A stretch of 64,000 bases of DNA from Rusavskia elegans (Eukaryota; Ascomycota; Lecanoromycetes; Teloschistales; Teloschistaceae). This document shows, in pieces, positions 1-10,954 of this stretch (positions are counted from its first letter, which is position 1; every line of letters starts with the position of its first letter). Under the pieces are notes generated by a model. The model did no database searches and had not been told where the DNA came from. It was given only the letters and a program-made list of their open reading frames with translations. The stretch spans positions 209,602 to 273,601 of the forward strand of contig SAUG01000004.1 in the NCBI GenBank assembly GCA_011316305.1, in the 5' to 3' direction. The position numbers and the translations under genes were made by a program.

Positions 1-1258
1 GACACTAGGCGTTCCTTCCAAAGGTCACGAAAGGCAACGACTACGGTCTCTGAGTGACACATACGACTGTTAAAACATGCATAACAGAGGCTCGCCATAA
101 CGAACCCTAATGGCAATCTGTAACTGGATGTTTCGATTTTGACCGCCGTGGGTCCTGAATGAAGCTTTACACATATCGCTACCGAATTGATTCACAAAAC
201 TACTGTTTGCAAGAACGGCGTGTCATAATCCGACATTTATAATGGGCGGCTTCATAACCTGAGCTTCTCCTATCTCATCGAGGTAGCATGGTTGAGTCTA
301 CAAGTTCCTTCAAAGGCCGCGGCTCGCAGCCACGACCAAACGATTATATATACTCATGCTGGATAATTCTGGTAGTTCACCGTACCAAGTTTTTCGGTAA
401 TGCGCTCGACCCCTGCTCCGCCCTCGTGAGCAGATGTGACCTGATCAGCTCCAGGCCGAGGGCCTTTGGAATCTTCCGAGTGCCAAAAAGCCAATATATC
501 CGGGTCAGTAGGCGTATGGTCGGAGGCTGAGCCGTCACCACCGTCGGTATACTTTATCTAACGGGCAGCAGGTACACGTATACTGGTGTCTACGAACCTC
601 CATTATTTGTCGTTTAAAACGAATCACATAGACAATAGCCCTTGGTCCGTTGAGTATACGCCTATCATTCGAACACCAGTTATACAGCAAGGTTCAAACA
701 ATCGCGAGAGCGACATCCCACATCAAGGTACCGATGGGCATATGTGCACATATGCGTGCCACCTTAGTCGATGCCTTGTGTGAACATCCAACTGCATGGT
801 GGGATACTGCAATCAATGAAGCAGTGCAGTTTCTAGGTCATTAAAACGGCTGCTGATCAATTGCGTATATGATTCCCTTTGGACTAATAGCATGGTCTTA
901 ACGATCATGAGATCGAAATTCCACGTCGGGGTACCGACTGTCGAACGCGCCTCGCTGCGATTGACCGTCAACACAACGGGCATGCCTTGCTACAGCTTGA
1001 AGAACTGGCAAGCCAGGAGCAGAGCAACTTGCCATTCCATGTACCGTCGTACCTTTCTCTAGCCTCTTCGATGCTACCAGGTGCTCGGTGCTGTCCGATT
1101 GTGCACGATGGTACCAGGAACTGCCGATCTCCTTTTCTTTCTCTGCCAGAAATATAGGAATGCAGTGGAAGTCTATTAACCCTTTGTAACTAAATTACAA
1201 GGTATCTAGTCGACTTCAAACTCTTTATAAACACCCAGCTCCTTGTACGTTGGAATAG

Positions 1259-1305
1259 AGGTTCGTAGCCAGCACCGTTTACAGGTGATTGCTTTTGCTG
1301 GCCAT
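1259..1305 (+). repeat. Diverged ~47-bp repeat, copy A
   Basis: Starts near GTTCGTAGCCAGCACC and ends in GCTGGCCAT. The same pattern returns at 1675, 2146 and 2471. Copies A, C and D are each followed some hundreds of bases later by a purine-rich tract and the word CTAATGCATG or CCAATGCATG, so the duplicated unit may be a few hundred bases long. Confidence 0.6.
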
Positions 1306-1674
1306 GTAGACTCTCGGTCTTCCCCTCCCCCACCCATTACTGACCATGGCAGCCGAGAATGCGGTCCTCACGTTCGTGATAGCGAGTACAATGAAGATGA
1401 GGTCGAGTACGAGCTGGTGCATTTTCTCTAGAGGAGCTCTCAAGCCAATGGGCTGACTCCAGAATTCATTCGTTTCTGATGACAATGAGATATGGAAACG
1501 CTAGTGGAGAAGGCGACAACCAGGTAGAGGGAGTGATGTGTAAGAAAGACGGAGGCAGAGGGAAGAAGAGATTATTCTACACCTTTCAGGGGGCGCTAGT
1601 GATGCTAATGCATGTAGGCCGAATCAAGAACTATTCACTCTGGTTGGTAAGTACTATGATGTGATGATACCTCG

Positions 1675-1718
1675 GGGTTATTACCCCCTCGTACCGGTAG
1701 TTGCCTTCGCTGGCCATG
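1675..1718 (+). repeat. Diverged ~47-bp repeat, copy B
   Basis: The most diverged of the four copies. It keeps the 3' part CCTTCGCTGGCCAT, while the first half is altered. Confidence 0.45.
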
Positions 1719-2145
1719 AACTTTCCTCCTCTCCCGTATCATCATGGCTCCCTCATCCAGAGCGAAGACAAGCCATGAGAAAAACTTGGCTGGAGGCTTA
1801 CAGGTAACTTACGCTCCTCCTCAAATTGACTGAACAGCCAGTGCAGACACTCGCGACCATGGAATCTTTCATCGAGGGGCCGAATGCCGTACAGCCCTCA
1901 TAATGTAGCCTATCCATGCCCAAAAGCTCCTAATCCAAAGACCATGGCATACTGTAAGACGGGATACCGCCTCGTCTATCCCCTTATTCGATTCAAATCA
2001 AGTCGATCTCCTTTTCATTGTCTTCTTCCATCTCGTTTTGCAAGCATACCTTAAGACGAAGAGACGCATTTCTCAATGCCAGCAGGCATCATATTATCTA
2101 TCTACTTCCAAACCATTGAGGAACACTTGGCTGCCTATCGAAATA

Positions 2146-2194
2146 GGGGTTCGGTAGCCCGTATCGCGTACAGGTGGTTCCTTTCGCTGGCCAT
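2146..2194 (+). repeat. Diverged ~47-bp repeat, copy C
   Basis: GGGGTTCGGTAGCCCGTATC followed by GCGTACAGGTGGTTCCTTTC and GCTGGCCAT. Very close to copy D over its second half. Confidence 0.65.
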
Positions 2195-2470
2195 AGTACT
2201 TTCCACTCCCTTCATTTCATTGTTACTTCGGCTGCTCATGTATATAAGACAGATGGAAAATAGAGGAAGAAGCGCTTGTTGACGCCAATGCATGTGCATT
2301 TATCCAGGATTCACACGGTAAGGTGAAGGTGGGAACAATGTATATGCAGGGCTCGTATATGACCTTTATTACAAAAGGGACTTGTACTCTAAGGCAACTT
2401 GTACTCTAAAAGGACTTATTTATCTAAAATGACTTTACCTTAGGAATTATCAGCTTCCCGTATAAAACAG

Positions 2471-2518
2471 GGGTTCGTAGCCAGCACGGCGTACAGGCGG
2501 TTCCTTTCGCTGGCCATA
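2471..2518 (+). repeat. Diverged ~47-bp repeat, copy D
   Basis: GGGTTCGTAGCCAGCACGGC followed by GTACAGGCGGTTCCTTTCGC and TGGCCAT. Together with copy C it defines the consensus of the family. Confidence 0.65.
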
Positions 2519-2710
2519 TGTACTCCACCATGCCTCGATGGCATGTCAGGTGGATGTACTTAGCTTGACACACTTAACACGAAGGTCAAGAACCATGCGA
2601 ACGATACCACCAACAGGAGCCAGGCGAGTCCCACCTGCTAGAAAGAGGAAGAAAATAGAAAGAAGAGAAAATCACATAGCTGTAGAATCGGCTACTGCAC
2701 GCTAATGCAT

Positions 2711-2810
2711 GGTGAAGTGAGGTGAAGTAAGGTAAAGTGAGGTAAAGTGAGGTAAAGTGAGGTAAAGTGAGGTAAAGTGAGGTAAAGTGAGGTAAAGTGA
2801 GGTAAAGTGA
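2711..2810 (+). repeat. Decamer tandem array (GGTAAAGTGA)
   Basis: Ten head-to-tail 10-bp units in perfect register. The first two are variants (GGTGAAGTGA, GGTGAAGTAA) and the next eight are identical GGTAAAGTGA. The uniformity points to recent slippage expansion. It directly follows the GCTAATGCAT word of the last repeat unit. Confidence 0.95.
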
Positions 2811-2954
2811 GGCGAATATAAGGAACCCTCGGGTATATGTTACCAGGAACCTAGAGATATTGAACTGCTAAGTTCATCGTTGGATATAATACAAAAACCT
2901 AATCCCCAAGATTATAGCAGTATTAAACGCCCTTTCCATCCTTGTGAATCATCA

Positions 2955-4337
2955 TCAAGACCTGCACCGTTCATTGGCCAAGCTTTTATATCTTGCTAGT
3001 AAATCCGTCCTCTCTATCCCCTTCCTCTGATGTCGAAAAGCAAAATGCACCGCAACAGCATTCAAGTCCACAACCGCCGCTCTCCCTAGTTTCGCTGGCA
3101 GGTCGACAGTAAAATAGCGTTCGTCATCCGGCGGAACAGGAAAATTATCCACAATATCATCACCCCAGACGGCAATGAGATTGATCTGGATGCGTGTACC
3201 TTGCATGTGCCACAACTTGCTGTAGTTGTTCGTTCCATCTCCGATCTTTGACATGCTGTATCGCCACAGTTGCCCGCGCTCGAAATTCTGCAGGAAAGAA
3301 TAATGTTCTTGGGCTGCTATTGCCCAGTTGCGGAGACCTTCGGTGCTGGATTCGTATTGAAGTAGGCTAACTGGTGTGCCTTTAAGAGAGGTGCTGAAGG
3401 GTGCCGGGACGGGAAGCCAGCGCTGGTGGCGGTTTGAGGGGGGATGAGGGTGGGACGGGAAGGCGAAAGTGGAGGGGTCACCGTCCCACAAGGGGAGAAG
3501 GGATGGACGCCAGTCAATGTTGTCCTTGCTGGCATCGGGCGCCGGTGGTGAGGAGATTTCGGGTAGGTAGGGATGGATGGCGCCGAGATGGGAGTGCAGC
3601 CATGCCAGCCGTGGTGAGTTGATGGTGTTCGAGGAGATAAGGAGGTGCTCCTACGGCGGTAAAAAGTCAGCCGTTGTATCCCATGCATGGGTAGGGCTCC
3701 CCAAGGGGCAAAGAGACGTGCCGGATGAGCCACTTTCGTAGCGATCAAAGAAGCAATGGCGCTTTCCTCGATGAACATAAGATCATCGTCGATCTTGATG
3801 TACATCGTCCCTCTCTCTGCAACCTCCCAAGCCTGGCCGTAGGTACTCCCATTGGTCACGTTGCGCCGGGAGTATCCAGTGGTTGATCCGACAAGGTGAT
3901 CGAGATACAAGAGATCGCCGACATCATCCGTTCGAGCGAGGAAAATGACTTCGTCCAGGAGACCTCCATTCCGTTTGAGATTTTGCTGGGAGAATTCGAT
4001 GTCAGAAATGCGCCTTCAGATCAAGATGGAAGATACAAACCTGGAGGTAGCACTGCAGGATCTCAACTCTCGAACGACGACCATAGAAGATAAGTCCTAC
4101 TGTGCGAAAATCCTTTGGAATTACACGCGTCGGAGCAGCCGGCCGCTGAAGGTGATCTAAGGGGGGATTGTGCAGCACACAAATGGTCGTGACGGTTACA
4201 ACGATCAACGCAACTACCAGAACTCTCAGTGCTCCTTTGAGAAAACGCTGACGGGGAGTGGGTTGGTCTGCAAGGGGGATATAAGGAATGTTGGAATATC
4301 GTGGCAGTAACCGCGGGGTTGCGCAAGAAAAGATCAT
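2955..4337 (-). CDS. Type II membrane protein with KIDDD motif (glycosyltransferase-like, uncharacterised)
   Basis: Three exons: 4337-4041, 3985-3722 and 3650-2955, all in phase 0, giving 418 aa. A short cytoplasmic N-terminus precedes one membrane segment at about residues 36-55. A conserved GRRSRVEIL box lies near the end of exon 1, and MYIKIDDDLMFIEE (D165-D167) follows in exon 2. The C-terminal third has the GLRNWAIAAQEHYSFL and AVVDLNAVAVHFAF boxes. I know this architecture from a widespread fungal family of unknown function; the DDD motif resembles the metal-binding DxD of glycosyltransferases, so a Golgi sugar transferase is an inference. Intron 1 (3986-4040) is GT-AG. Intron 2 (3651-3721) only restores the family sequence HPEHLLISSNTINSP if it has a GC donor (CCG|gcacgt). 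Start chosen as the first ATG before the membrane segment. Confidence 0.8.
3651..3721 (-). other. GC-AG intron
   Basis: The donor is gcacgt and the acceptor gtag, with a cggctgac branch-point-like word 16 bases before the end. No GT donor nearby keeps the frame: the closest GT, two bases inside, would shift it by one and destroy the conserved downstream sequence. Confidence 0.65.
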
Positions 4338-5556
4338 GATTGAAATGGAGAAAGCGCGAGATACCTGAATCGGGAAGAGATGCGCAACATTGGTTGATTA
4401 GAAGAAGACACAGAAGAAGACACTTGTGTGGATTTCCGTTTGAGCATTTCCGCAACTGGCAGTGCGCAGAACCCGTCTACCATTGTGCCATGCAGTCTGA
4501 AGGCGATCAATGCTGCCTTGCTGCGCAATGTGAATGAGCATGTGAAACCAGTGCGCAGTTTCGAGGAGTTTAAGGCAACCGTGAGGGGAATACATTGCTT
4601 CATGGTAAAATCCCGCAAAGCTTCACGTGCCGACGGAAGAGTAGAGTCGTGGCGACATTTGCTTTCCAGCCGGAATATGGATCATGTGTAAGAGGAAAGG
4701 AAAGCCAGATCAGGCTTGATAAATGCTGTACTGCGTGGAGCTCTGCGGAAAAGGTTGTGCGTAACACTGCCTAAGAATAGTAACGGTCCTTGCCAAGGCT
4801 GGATATCCAAGTAAGTACCAAAGTACCACGGATGACTGCTCGACCCAGGATTACTCCTGTTGAATCAACCTGGTACAAACGCGCAAATCGACTGGTTGAC
4901 ATGCCGCCTTCGTACAACATACATTGTCGGCCTGCCGCATTGCCCCTGCATAAGTTGCCGTGACGTTGCGCTTCTCCTGCGTGGCGGAGCAAACCGCAGC
5001 TCATCCCAGAGTCGCACGCACTTGCGTTGTCTGTCAGATCAAGACACTTCAAGCCAATGCCTCAGCAGAGCGTCCGATTACTCAAACAGATGTACAGCAC
5101 TCGATTGTCTCGCTGATTGACGTATTGAATGCCCTGTTCATCTATCGAACGAACAGCAGCACGAAGAGATTTACAGCATCAAACGCGATGAAGGAGGGAG
5201 CGCTGACACAACGCGCCCATGTGTAAGGCACGGCGGCACGTCCACGATGAAGAAGAAGGAGAGGAAATGGAGGAAGTGGAAATATTCTCCAAGATTGAAA
5301 GGACAGTGGGCTGTCGGACTTCATCGAGGAACGGCATCGATCCATGGGCGTTATTCGTTGCCTCGCCTTCTCGCCCATCAACGGGCCGTACATCACATTT
5401 GGCTTCCAGCACAAACCATGTGATCCGTCAAACCATGTGTTTCGGCTGGACGTATTGTTCGACCCGATGCGTTACGACAATGTCATCCTGCCCTCCGCTA
5501 CCTTCTTTCGTGTCGTGCTGCCTCGATCGATAATCGGACGACACAGTCGTGGTCGT
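4338..5556. other. Intergenic, nothing supported
   Basis: This lies between the start of the KIDDD gene and the end of the rhodopsin-like remnant. Several short open frames on both strands overlap each other and none resembles a known family. The part next to 4337 probably holds the KIDDD gene promoter and leader. Confidence 0.5.
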
Positions 5557-6810
5557 CTAGGAATCAGGATGTGATCTCAGGTCGGTTTCAGATAGATCGT
5601 GCACGACATAATTGTCTTTGCCATCTGTGGTGAGATCACGGAAATCCAGCTCGAGCACACTGCCTGTCCCATAGAATTGACTTGATGCCCCGTAGCTCCT
5701 TAGTCTACCCATCCGACTGGCCATCCCCTTCGTCGTGCCTGGGGTTGTGCCTCCGTTTGAAGCGATGGAGCCCGTCGCACCATGCGTACGCACCATATCC
5801 CCACCAAGACCGAAGCTGGTGTGGAACTTATGTACCAGAGGCTTCAAGCACATGAGAGTGGGGACGGCAATGGAGAAGGTGAGCTCGACTTCTTGCCAAA
5901 CGAAGACTGTTTTGGACATTAACGCGGTATCTGCGGTTGACTTGAGGAGGTAGACGTAACGATTGCGGATGAGGGTGAAGGCGAGGACGGGCGTCCGGAT
6001 GTAGAACGCGGTGATGATACCGACCTTCCTCTTGCTGGGCATTTGTAGACTCCAGATGAGACCGATTGGCACGGCAAGCATGAGGAATTCTGTAATAGCG
6101 TCGAAAGCGGAAACGATTTGACCACCGAAGGTACTGGACAGATTCGTCAGTCAAATGCCGCCGTATTGTTCTGCCCGGGAGGCCAGGCATTGGACACCTT
6201 GATGGACATTCAAGTGGATGCCAGGCCAACTCAGGGGTAGGAGGCCACTTACCGGGTTCGGGCAGTAGTTGACATGCTTGGGAAAGTCCAAGTAATATAT
6301 GGCGCTCACGACTCGGCAACTCACGACCAGGGTCAAGAGTGAACCCAAGCCAAGGACGGCAACAACGACAAGGAGAGATTGGATCTCTTTCTTATGTCGG
6401 CCTGGTTGGGGCGAAACGTGACATGAAAACAAGAGCAGCCTCGGCTAGGTTTGCCTATAGAGAGAGGTAAGCTTTATAATCAAGGGGGAGACAAATGTAG
6501 CTCTTCAATCCTTATGCTTATCCTCTTGCCTGGCAGAGGTAGCATCCCAAACATGTATTGATCCACATATGATCTACTCTGCCAGAGCGAAGAAAGTGCA
6601 AAACTATGTTAAGAGGTCGGGGCTGCTCTTACCTTATTCAACGCCAGCAGGTCGGGGCTTTCCCGCAGGACATCGATAGACAGCTACATAACCTGCAGCA
6701 AATTGGCCGACGACGACAACCCAACCAACCGAATCAGTGATTATGCCCGCTAATGTAGCAATCGATCTTCGCAAGTCAGCAATCTCGACGCGGTCAGTAG
6801 CAAGGACAAG
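5557..6810 (-). pseudogene. Fungal rhodopsin-like (SAT4-type) integral membrane protein, disrupted
   Basis: The last exon (6133-5557) reads TFGGQIVSAFDAITEFLMLA, VPIGLIWSLQMPSKRK and QVELTFSIAVPTLMCLKPL. That is the C-terminal half of the fungal seven-helix rhodopsin-like family (PTH11-related, function unknown), followed by a polar tail. The preceding exon (about 6253-6450) gives NLAEAALVFMSRFAPTR, then RHKKEIQSLLVVVAVLGL, but the two pieces are in different frames, as if one C had been inserted at ACCAGG-C-CGACAT. The junction to the last exon is also off by one base across a good GTAAGT...CAG intron (6134-6252). A likely earlier exon lies at about 6680-6805. Two frame breaks make this a pseudogene or a consensus error; the first membrane helices were not found with confidence. 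Confidence 0.55.
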
Positions 6811-8278
6811 TCCACTGGACGTACGGTTGCACCCAAAGCCACCCAGCCATCCAGACCGTAATTAAAGGTTGCGTCGGATGTATAATCTCAGGAACGCAAC
6901 ACAAAGAGTATAGCACAGGCACGAGGATATAGCCACTTTCAGGGCGTACTACTCGTCTGGTGGCAAGGTCGTGTACAGGTGGTACATTCATGCCACTGGG
7001 CAGCGGAATCTCCACAGTGTCAGACATGATGAGGTCTGCAGCTGCTGTTCGACCACTGGCTAAGTTAGAATCCAAAGCGACAGCGAAGCTGCTGTCCTTA
7101 TCTCATGGTGGAACTTTGAGCTTCCCGGCCCGCTAAGACAATTGTAACAGTGCCCTCCCCGCAGGGATGAGAAGGCAAGATGGTCGGGTATGGTATTATG
7201 GGATTTGGAGATGATATCTGGGCGAGCATGTGGCAGCTGCAGGTCCCAGATCAAGCTCTACAACGCCATCGGTAGGGAGCCGGCCCACGAAAGCCCCCCG
7301 ATGCCCAGTATCCCCATTGGTGAAAGCAGCAAAGCCGAGACCATATGGTTGAAAATAAGCCTTCATCTCCTAATAGACTAAGATAGCCTGGACGGTCCGT
7401 GCGGTAGAGGCCCGTGGAAAACGTGCTGGTGATCCTTGCGGCCTGCCAAGCTAGCTCCGACGAGATAAGGGGGCCAACAAATTGGTAATGGTAGTGGTAA
7501 GTATGTGACTGGCTATTGAAGTCTTGTCGGCAGCGAACGGTGGTGCTGGCCGGATTATACTTGTCACAGTCCAATACCCTTGTTGTCCATAACTGTCACG
7601 GTGAATCACATAACAGACGCGAGAGCAAGAGAGAAGTAGCACGGGGTCGTCCATCCCCTTTTGGATATAGTCCACCTCAGGATTTAACCGGCGATAGAAG
7701 CTTGTCATGACGGCAATTGGACGAATACTCCTCCGTAGTACGGGTCCAGACGGGAAGCATGCCGTGTGGCGCTGGCTTCGACTTGACCCCCAATATCAAG
7801 TGCTCACCGAACCGAACTGTGGGGGTAATGGTTGAGTTCTTGACAACCAGACGACGTGCAGGACCAAGTGGGTGGGTCCATGCAATAGGAGCATCGTCTT
7901 CAACGCCCACGCAGGCAATCTGGACTACGGTACCCGCTTGAGCAACGTCAAGTCAACGAGACCGATACTTCATCCCCAGTCCTACATGAACGACTCCTTC
8001 GCTTGAGCCTAACGCAATGCACCATCATTTTCATGGAAACTCAATTCCTCGTGCGCTTCGTTGGCTGCAGTAACTGGACTCTCGACAATCCCTCGTTCTC
8101 CACCACCGACGACTCTGCCCGTATGCCTCCGTTCAAGAGAGGCTGGCACCATCTGCTTTTCCCCTAGAGAAAACGTCCTCCCTGAGGAAGGACGCGGACA
8201 CCTCCCCACCCCTTCTTCCACTTCGCGTCTTTCTTCTCTCCTTTCCTTTCTCTTGCCTCTTGCTTTGCCACAGTGGAA
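6811..8278. other. Intergenic; weak open frames, CT-rich 3' part
   Basis: Minus-strand frames at 6794-7075, 7251-7574 and 7677-7910 are open and could be decayed exons, but I cannot match them to a family or join them by splice sites. The last ~80 bases before 8279 are strongly CT-rich (cttctttctcctttccttt), typical of a fungal core promoter for the downstream permease. Confidence 0.45.
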
Positions 8279-10164
8279 ATGGGCAAGATGGACTCAATGG
8301 ATGCGAAGCATGCCAATATCGACACGAGACCTGTCGACTCGCCCGACTTTCAGTACGAGGATGGCGATATTCAAGCACAGAAGGGGAGCACCCTAGGCGA
8401 CTTTTTAGACATGTCTCGCATGGGCAAGAAACAAGAGCTTCCGGTATCCCTTTTCCATGATCAATCTCGGCCCTGACCCGCAAGTTGATTCTCGGACCAG
8501 CGCAATTTCCGTTTCTGTCCATCGTTGGCTTCATCATGATCCTCCAGTCCTCATGGGAAAGTACCTTGCTGTAAGTGACAAATGGATTGAAAGGTCCAGT
8601 CGAAGGAAGACTGACTGAGATCTCAGCGCTGCAGACTACGGCTTGACCAACGGAGGCACCGGAGGTGTCATCTGGGTCACCGTCGGAGTCTTTCTCGGTG
8701 CCTTCTGTATGATTGCTTCGATAGGGGAGATGGCTTCAATGGCCCCGAATGCAGGTGGTCAATGTGGGCATCCCTTTTCTTATACCCATCCGTTCCAATC
8801 GAGTTGCAGATTGATACCTTGTGATATTAATCTTTGAGCCATTGCAGTCCGAGGCTATACATTCGTTCGACTGACTGCAAACACACAGATCACTGGGTCT
8901 CCGAATTCGCGCCCAAAAGCGTGGAGAAACCGCTCAGCTACATTGTGGGATGGCTCGCCCTCCTTGGATGGGTGACGGGGTGTCCGTCAGCTGCCTAATT
9001 GACTTCGACGCTTGTGCAAGGCCTGATCCTGTTGAAAGACGAGAATACCAACGTCGTCCAGCTCTGGCAAACCACTCTCTTCATCAGGATCTTCTTGATC
9101 GTTGACGTGGCTGTAACCTCTTCCTCGCTGGGAAGCTACCCTTGGCTGAAGGAATTTTCCTTGTCGTCCACATCTTTGGCTACTTCGCTTTCCTGATCGT
9201 CCTGTGGACTATGAGCGAAGTCAGGTCTTTAGCACCTTCAGCGACAGTGGAGGATATGGTAGCACCGGTCTCTTCTGCTTGGTCGGCATCACCACTCCGC
9301 TGTGGTGTTTCCTCGGACCGGATGCCGGCGCCCACATGTCCGAAGAGTAGAAAGACGCCGGTCGAGTCTTACCATCAGCTATGGTGTGGGCGACCTTCTT
9401 CAACGGTTTGCTCGGCTTGACCATGATCATCACCCTGTGCTTCTGCATCGGTGACATTGATGGTGTCCTCAACTCCTCAACCGGTATTCCCCATCATCCA
9501 AGTCCTTTACAACTCCACCGGCTCATATACCGCAACCGTCGCGATGACCGCCGCCCTAATCGTGCTCTCCATGGTCGGCACCATCACCGTCATCGCAGCC
9601 ACATCCCGCCAAATGTGGGCTTTCGGCCGCGACAAGTGCCTCCCTTCCTCCTATTCTGAATACGCAAGTAGTCCATTTCCTCGACATCGCTCACTTCCCT
9701 TGCTACACAAATCCACTAACAATAAGAAATCCAGGTCCGCCCCAGCATGGATATCCCCTCAACGCAATCCTCACCGCCCTCCTCGTCTCCCTCTTGATTA
9801 CCTACCTCAACTTCTGCTCCGACGTCGCCCTCAACGCCATTATTTCTCTCTCCAACGCCGCCCTCATCTTCTCCTACATGGCCTCCATCGGCTGCATCCG
9901 TCTCAAACGTTTCCGCAACGAACCCCTCCTCCCGCGGCGCTGGTCCCTCGGCAAATGGGGCGCCCCTATCAACGATGCCGCCATGTGTTTCTGGCCGTGG
10001 GCTTCGTGGTGAGTTTCTTCCCCATCACGCCCATGCCCGCGCCCGTCGATATGAACTGGGCGATTGTGATCTTTCTGTTTGTGATTGCGGTGGCAGTGGT
10101 CAACTATGTGGTTAGTGCGAGGTGGCATATTGTCGCGCCGGTGGCATTGGTGAAGGGGCAGTAG
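8279..10164 (+). pseudogene. GABA/choline-type amino acid permease with frameshifts and stops
   Basis: APC-superfamily permease of the fungal GABA/choline group (12 helices, plasma membrane uptake). Recognisable pieces in order: MGKMDSMDAKHANID start, NFRF/LSIVGFIMILQSSWE, LTNGGTGGVIWV, GGQYHWVSEFAPKS, LPLAEGIFLVVHIFGYFAF, GLFCLVGITTPLWCFLGPDA, AMVWATFFNGLLGLTM, SRQMWAFGRDKCLP, SMDIP/LNAILTALL, PVDMNWAIVIFLFV. Introns 8444-8500, 8571-8626 and 8764-8888 splice cleanly. Within the exons I count about seven single-base frame changes (for example CGTTTCTG for CGTTTCCTG, a lost A in GTAACC, an extra C before ATCATCCAA, a lost C in GATATCCCCTCAAC, CTGG at ATGTGTTTCTGGCC) and two in-frame stops (TAA near 8996, TAG near 9348). 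The amino acid sequence between breaks is still well conserved, so either decay is recent or the consensus is poor here. Confidence 0.8.
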
Positions 10165-10954
10165 TCGAGCCCACCTGTGAATTGGGGTGATGATGGATGG
10201 AGGGATGGATAATGCATGAGGAGTGTGATGCTGGAGGAGAAAGGTCGGTAACGAAGAAGAGGTATGGTCAGACAGAGACGTATATAGTCCGCACATGTTA
10301 CTTGCTGGGGGTCTAGACACTGCAAGCGGTTTCATTCCGCAGCCTGTCTCGAATGAACATCCCGTCAGGGAATACGCAAGGGTCATCACTCATCTCTCAT
10401 TCATCATTCTATCTAATGCTAGCTCATGCTAATCGTCACGCTCGAGTGCTCGGTGCCAGTGCCCGGTGTCAGTGCTCGCGCAAAACCGCCAAGTGAGTGA
10501 AAAGAGGGGAAAGAGAGACAGAAGACGAAACCCCTCCAGATGCAATCCGTCTAGGATATTGCCACGGGATAGACAAAGAAGAACCCCTTTATCAAACCCC
10601 TCCCGGATCGGCCCTCAAGAATATTGAAAAGAATCGAAACATCATCGATCGACCCTTGTGGCTACCATTGGCTGACCTGCTAACAGTAGCAGCTGCTCTT
10701 GATCGACAGCCAATCGATATATTGAGAGTTGAAGAGAATAGAAACAATTGCCAAAAGATATGAATGCTGTAGTCGAATGTGCAGGACGTTAACCGCAATG
10801 GCCATGCTTGCAAGACGCTCTCCAGGTGGGTTCGCCGGCCGTATGATAAGATATCGATGGTCAGGATCATCCCATCAACGACCAGATCTAGTGGATGAGG
10901 CGAAGGACTGTGAGAATATTCTGAACCGATTGGTAATGTTTGACGAGGGTCTTC
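10165..10954. other. Intergenic between two convergent genes
   Basis: 3' flank of the permease remnant and 3' flank of the RD-rich gene. A few short open frames on both strands have no support. A short direct repetition occurs at about 10441-10480 (GTGCTCGGTGCCAGTGCCCG, then GTGTCAGTGCTCG). Nothing else seen. Confidence 0.5.

Larger units (their letters stand above)
1..2954. other. Gene-free left region with degenerate repeats
   Basis: No reading frame here looks like a protein I recognise, and the short frames lack splice-joined continuity. The stretch from about 1.25 kb on contains four diverged copies of a short repeat and a perfect decamer array, listed separately. Base composition is ordinary, unlike the AT-rich blocks further right. 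Confidence 0.6.

Noticed and set aside
6794..7910. Minus-strand open frames as extra exons of the rhodopsin-like gene or a separate gene
   Set aside because: No conserved motif and no phase-consistent splice joins; could be decayed sequence.
9661..9744. GC-AG intron in the permease (gcaagt donor)
   Set aside because: The donor word is good and relatives continue with VRPSMDIP after the acceptor, but the surrounding frame is so damaged that the junction cannot be judged as a firm case.
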